DNA of 64,000 bases, from the NCBI GenBank assembly GCA_014377045.1, contig JACMQI010000005.1:1-64000 (forward strand), in the 5' to 3' direction. The DNA comes from a candidate division SR1 bacterium. Lineage in GTDB: Bacteria; Patescibacteriota; JACMRA01. Shown one piece after another: positions 61,591-64,000 of the stretch. Under the pieces are notes generated by a model, which was not told where the DNA came from, searched no databases, and saw nothing but the letters and a program-made list of their open reading frames with translations. Each line of letters begins with the position of its first letter. The stretch's first letter is position 1. The position numbers were made by a program, and so were the translations under genes.

Positions 61591-64000
61591 CTAGATAGTT
61601 TGATCATTCTCGTCTTTACAGATAGTAGGTACCATGATTCCCCAGTAAGTGTAACTATCATCTAGCCAGCAAAAATGATCTTCTTGATCTAAGAGACCAG
61701 TATAGGTTTGACCTTTATAGTCTACAATATACTTGTATTTAAATCCCATTTGATATTTGAGTTTGCACGAAACACCAATAACCTTGTAGATACTAAGGAT
61801 TTCTTGGTAAGCCATTGGATAGAGAGTTTGGCAATATAGGTATCATTTGATCCTGTATGGTAAAATGATCCTGCAGCGCTAAATTCCTCTCCTTCATGGT
61901 CATCCTCAATATCCTTATACCCATCTTCAAAAGCTGCAAAAAAAACTGGATCGAGATCGACTCCATCATTTTTGGCATATACTTTGAGAATTTCCTTGAA
62001 GTTAGTATAATTGGTTTGAGCAAACTTACGGACATTAGTATGATTTAAGCTAGCTTCTTGAGTAACAATATCACCGCTAAATCTGTACAAGCTATCCATG
62101 GTCTTGTGGCCAATTTTTGTTACTTCGCAAACCCCAGAAACCAACTACCCAATTCTCATTAAATCAGAGTTGTTGATTATTTCTGGACGCCTAAAGTGAT
62201 CAGTACGATATCGTGTTTTTCGATAGGGATTTTCTCCAAGTAGGCTAGTAATAGGATAGTTGAGCAGTGTAGCGATATCGTTGTACACCAGAAATACTTC
62301 GTAGTATTTACGATTATAATAGTATGTACCGCGATGCTTCACGATCTATTCCCAGCCTTTTATGACAAATGCGTACCCAGGGGTAACGACCCAATGTTCA
62401 GATAGCTTGACAGCTTCAGAATTGGCTGGATCAGCTGTGCCTAACTTGGTATACATGTCGATAATATCTACGGTCATACAAGCAATATTACACAAATCAT
62501 CTTCTCTGTAAAGAGATGGTAGTTTCATATTTTTTAGATATGCTTTGATAGCCTTGTATTTATCATCAACAGACATCAGTTGCCAGGCTTTAGGTTGCTT
62601 TGGATCATAAATTTATTTGGTGAGTATGCAAAGAAGCTTCATCGGAGCAACTCGTGATAGTGAAAAGCTAATAGCTTGGTTTTTGAGGCCAGTACCATTT
62701 AGCTCTTCATTCGTCATATCTGTATATTTGGTACCGAACTCTTTGTTGATATACCGGCATCTTGCACGTTTGCGACCGATTCGACCTATACGCTGTTTGA
62801 GGGCGTTAGTACCGAGGGGTACAGTGAGCAGGGCTTTATGACCATCTAGATTGACTGTCTCATACTCGCTATCCATAGTTACTACATAGTCAAGTGTAGG
62901 CCATGTTATTCCCATTTCTACGACCGAAGTGAAGATAATGACGTATTTAAGGTTATCTTCTCAATACGATCAAAAGCTTGGTCGAAAAGTTTTTTTTAGT
63001 TTAGGATCTTTGTTGATCTTGCTAGAATAAGTCAATACCACTATGCTATTGTTTTTGCAAAGTCTATAAATTTTTTGCTCAACTTTTTTAGCGTCACTCT
63101 TATCTCCTTCTGCGAATTAATAGTAATTAGCAGGCCAGAAGAACGAGTAGGAAAGCAAGCTATTTTATCAATGCATATAGTGCCTCTTAAAATTTCTCTT
63201 TTTCATTCACTTTGATGAGCTTTATTAGGATAGTATTCACTCAAAATATCAGACTCGATCAAAGTTTTGGTTATAGTATTTTCTATACAATCTAGCATTG
63301 GTTTGCCAGTATTATGATAAAAGTTTTTAAACCTTGCTCTGTCTACTTTGATGATATTGGTTTCTAGTCGTTGTTCTAGCTCGTCTGTTTCCAAGGTTGC
63401 TGACATGTAGTTTACTACTACCACACCTTGCTTTTTAAACAGGCTAATAGCAATCTCTATATCTTCGGTTTCTTCAAGAATACGATGGGCTTCGTCTACA
63501 ATTACTAAGTTTAATCGAGGATTCAGTCCATCATTGTAAGTAATTAGCGGCAATACTCCAGTTGTGGTAAACTGAATTGGAGCATCTGTGTACTTACTTT
63601 CCTTACTGGTGCGATAACCAAAAAACACTTTATCTTTATGATCTTTTTTATCAGATTTTAGGATAGGCTTTTTAGGATTAGACTTAGTTGTAATTGACAG
63701 TACGAACTTAGAATAGAGCTCATTTAAATGATTTGCTTCACTATCCGTGATAGTCACTTTTGGCATAACTACTCAAACAGTTGGCATTATATCAATGTGA
63801 TTTGTATCATTTTCCAATTTTTCAACTAAAAGATAGAGCATGTATACAGGCAATGCTACGGTTTCCCCAATACCAGTAGCAGCAAGCATAAAGAATGACT
63901 TGTCAACAGTAATCTGCGAAAAATACTGACCGATGACTAGATTGTGACTAGAAATAATGAAATCAAGAAATTCTCGAATATGTGAGTTTAAAAGTATGTT
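61591..64000 (-). pseudogene. Decayed SF2 DEAH-type helicase gene (runs off the right edge)
   Basis: Read on the minus strand from 64000, the pieces carry ordered SF2 motifs: a Walker A-like ATGIGETVALP in which the essential Lys is Glu, VIVDEAHRI (DEAH box), NYMSAT (motif III), IFTSVVEMGITWP (motif V) and QRIGRIGRKR (motif VI). TGA codons lie near 63773 and just after 63203; frameshifts lie between 63200 and 62915 and near 61810; TAA at 62613 and TAG at 62346 and 62145 interrupt one otherwise continuous frame down to 61722. The tail to 61591 is an accessory domain of unknown type. QRxGRxGR with DEAH resembles NPH-II/viral-type helicases. Clearly inactive. Confidence 0.75.

Larger units (their letters stand above)
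59376..64000. mobile_element. Decayed accessory element of broken genes (plasmid-, phage- or ICE-like remnant)
   Basis: From the peroxiredoxin gene to the right edge every recognisable coding frame is broken by stops or frameshifts, in contrast to the tightly intact genes to the left. The parts are a broken small gene, a broken zinc-finger-type gene on the plus strand and a broken SF2 helicase on the minus strand that runs off the window. No terminal repeats, integrase or attachment site can be seen; the left boundary is set only by where intact genes end. A helicase plus Cys-rich protein would suit a mobile element, but that is inference. Confidence 0.45.

Noticed and set aside
59376-64000. 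Stop-codon recoding (TGA as Gly or Trp, as in some CPR lineages) to explain interrupted frames
   Set aside because: Interruptions include TAA and TAG as well as TGA, plus frameshifts, and all three codons end intact genes in the window (TGA for mraY).
1-64000. tRNA, rRNA and CRISPR arrays
   Set aside because: No cloverleaf with a GTTCRA-type loop and CCA-like end, no rRNA signature and no regularly spaced repeats were seen by eye; a covariance search would be decisive.

Overview
The window is AT-rich bacterial DNA with densely packed genes, mostly short intergenic gaps and standard-code stops (TAA, TAG and TGA all end intact genes, for example TGA for mraY). The gene set suggests a Patescibacteria/CPR-type bacterium with a small genome and a single membrane. 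It has many small orphan membrane or secreted proteins, a long-insert nucleoside diphosphate kinase, a heliorhodopsin gene, a DUF5663-like helical protein and murein-active enzymes, and no biosynthetic operons. The lineage is an inference; no rRNA or other marker in the window settles it. Promoters are mostly TTGACA / 16-18 bp / TATAAT-like. In several genes (uppP, leuS, dedA, the 24.3-kb gene, probably the lepA fragment) the -10 box lies only about 4-10 bp before the start codon, implying leaderless transcripts.

Layout: 0-2.1 kb, the end of a membrane protein, an orphan promoter-terminator unit (possible small RNA) and two glycosyltransferases. 2.2-9.6 kb, ndk, a photolyase/cryptochrome, a glutathione peroxidase, a FAS1 protein, a zinc metallopeptidase and a VanY-like enzyme. 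9.6-17.8 kb, rnc, a frameshifted heliorhodopsin, two tandem histidine phosphatases with matching terminators, a G-domain-only lepA, ssb and orphans. 17.9-21.5 kb, a 1217-residue leucyl-tRNA synthetase with a Nudix domain and a Ham1/RdgB-like domain inserted at the start of its editing domain; this is the most striking object here. 21.5-24.7 kb, an islet of small orphan and broken genes. 24.7-33 kb, envelope and secreted proteins (LytM-ricin fusion, uppP, haloperoxidase-like protein, hydrolase, large secreted protein). 33.1-33.9 kb, a trhO pseudogene. 34-38.7 kb, a 1474-residue repeat protein of unknown function with a small upstream partner. 38.9-50.9 kb, GerMN-like, glycosidase-like, solute-binding, CtpA, glycosyltransferase, DedA and MraY genes. 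51-59.3 kb, M16 peptidase, RND pump, gatB, mscL and peroxiredoxin. 59.4-64 kb, a decayed element with a zinc-finger-type gene and an SF2 DEAH helicase, both broken by stops of all three kinds and by frameshifts.

Themes: murein and envelope work (uppP, mraY, VanY-like, LytM-ricin, DedA, glycosyltransferases), light and oxidative stress (heliorhodopsin, photolyase, glutathione peroxidase, peroxiredoxin), and ongoing gene decay (heliorhodopsin, trhO, lepA fragment, two islet genes, a small secreted gene, the right-end element). No tRNA, rRNA, CRISPR array or intact transposase was recognised by eye.
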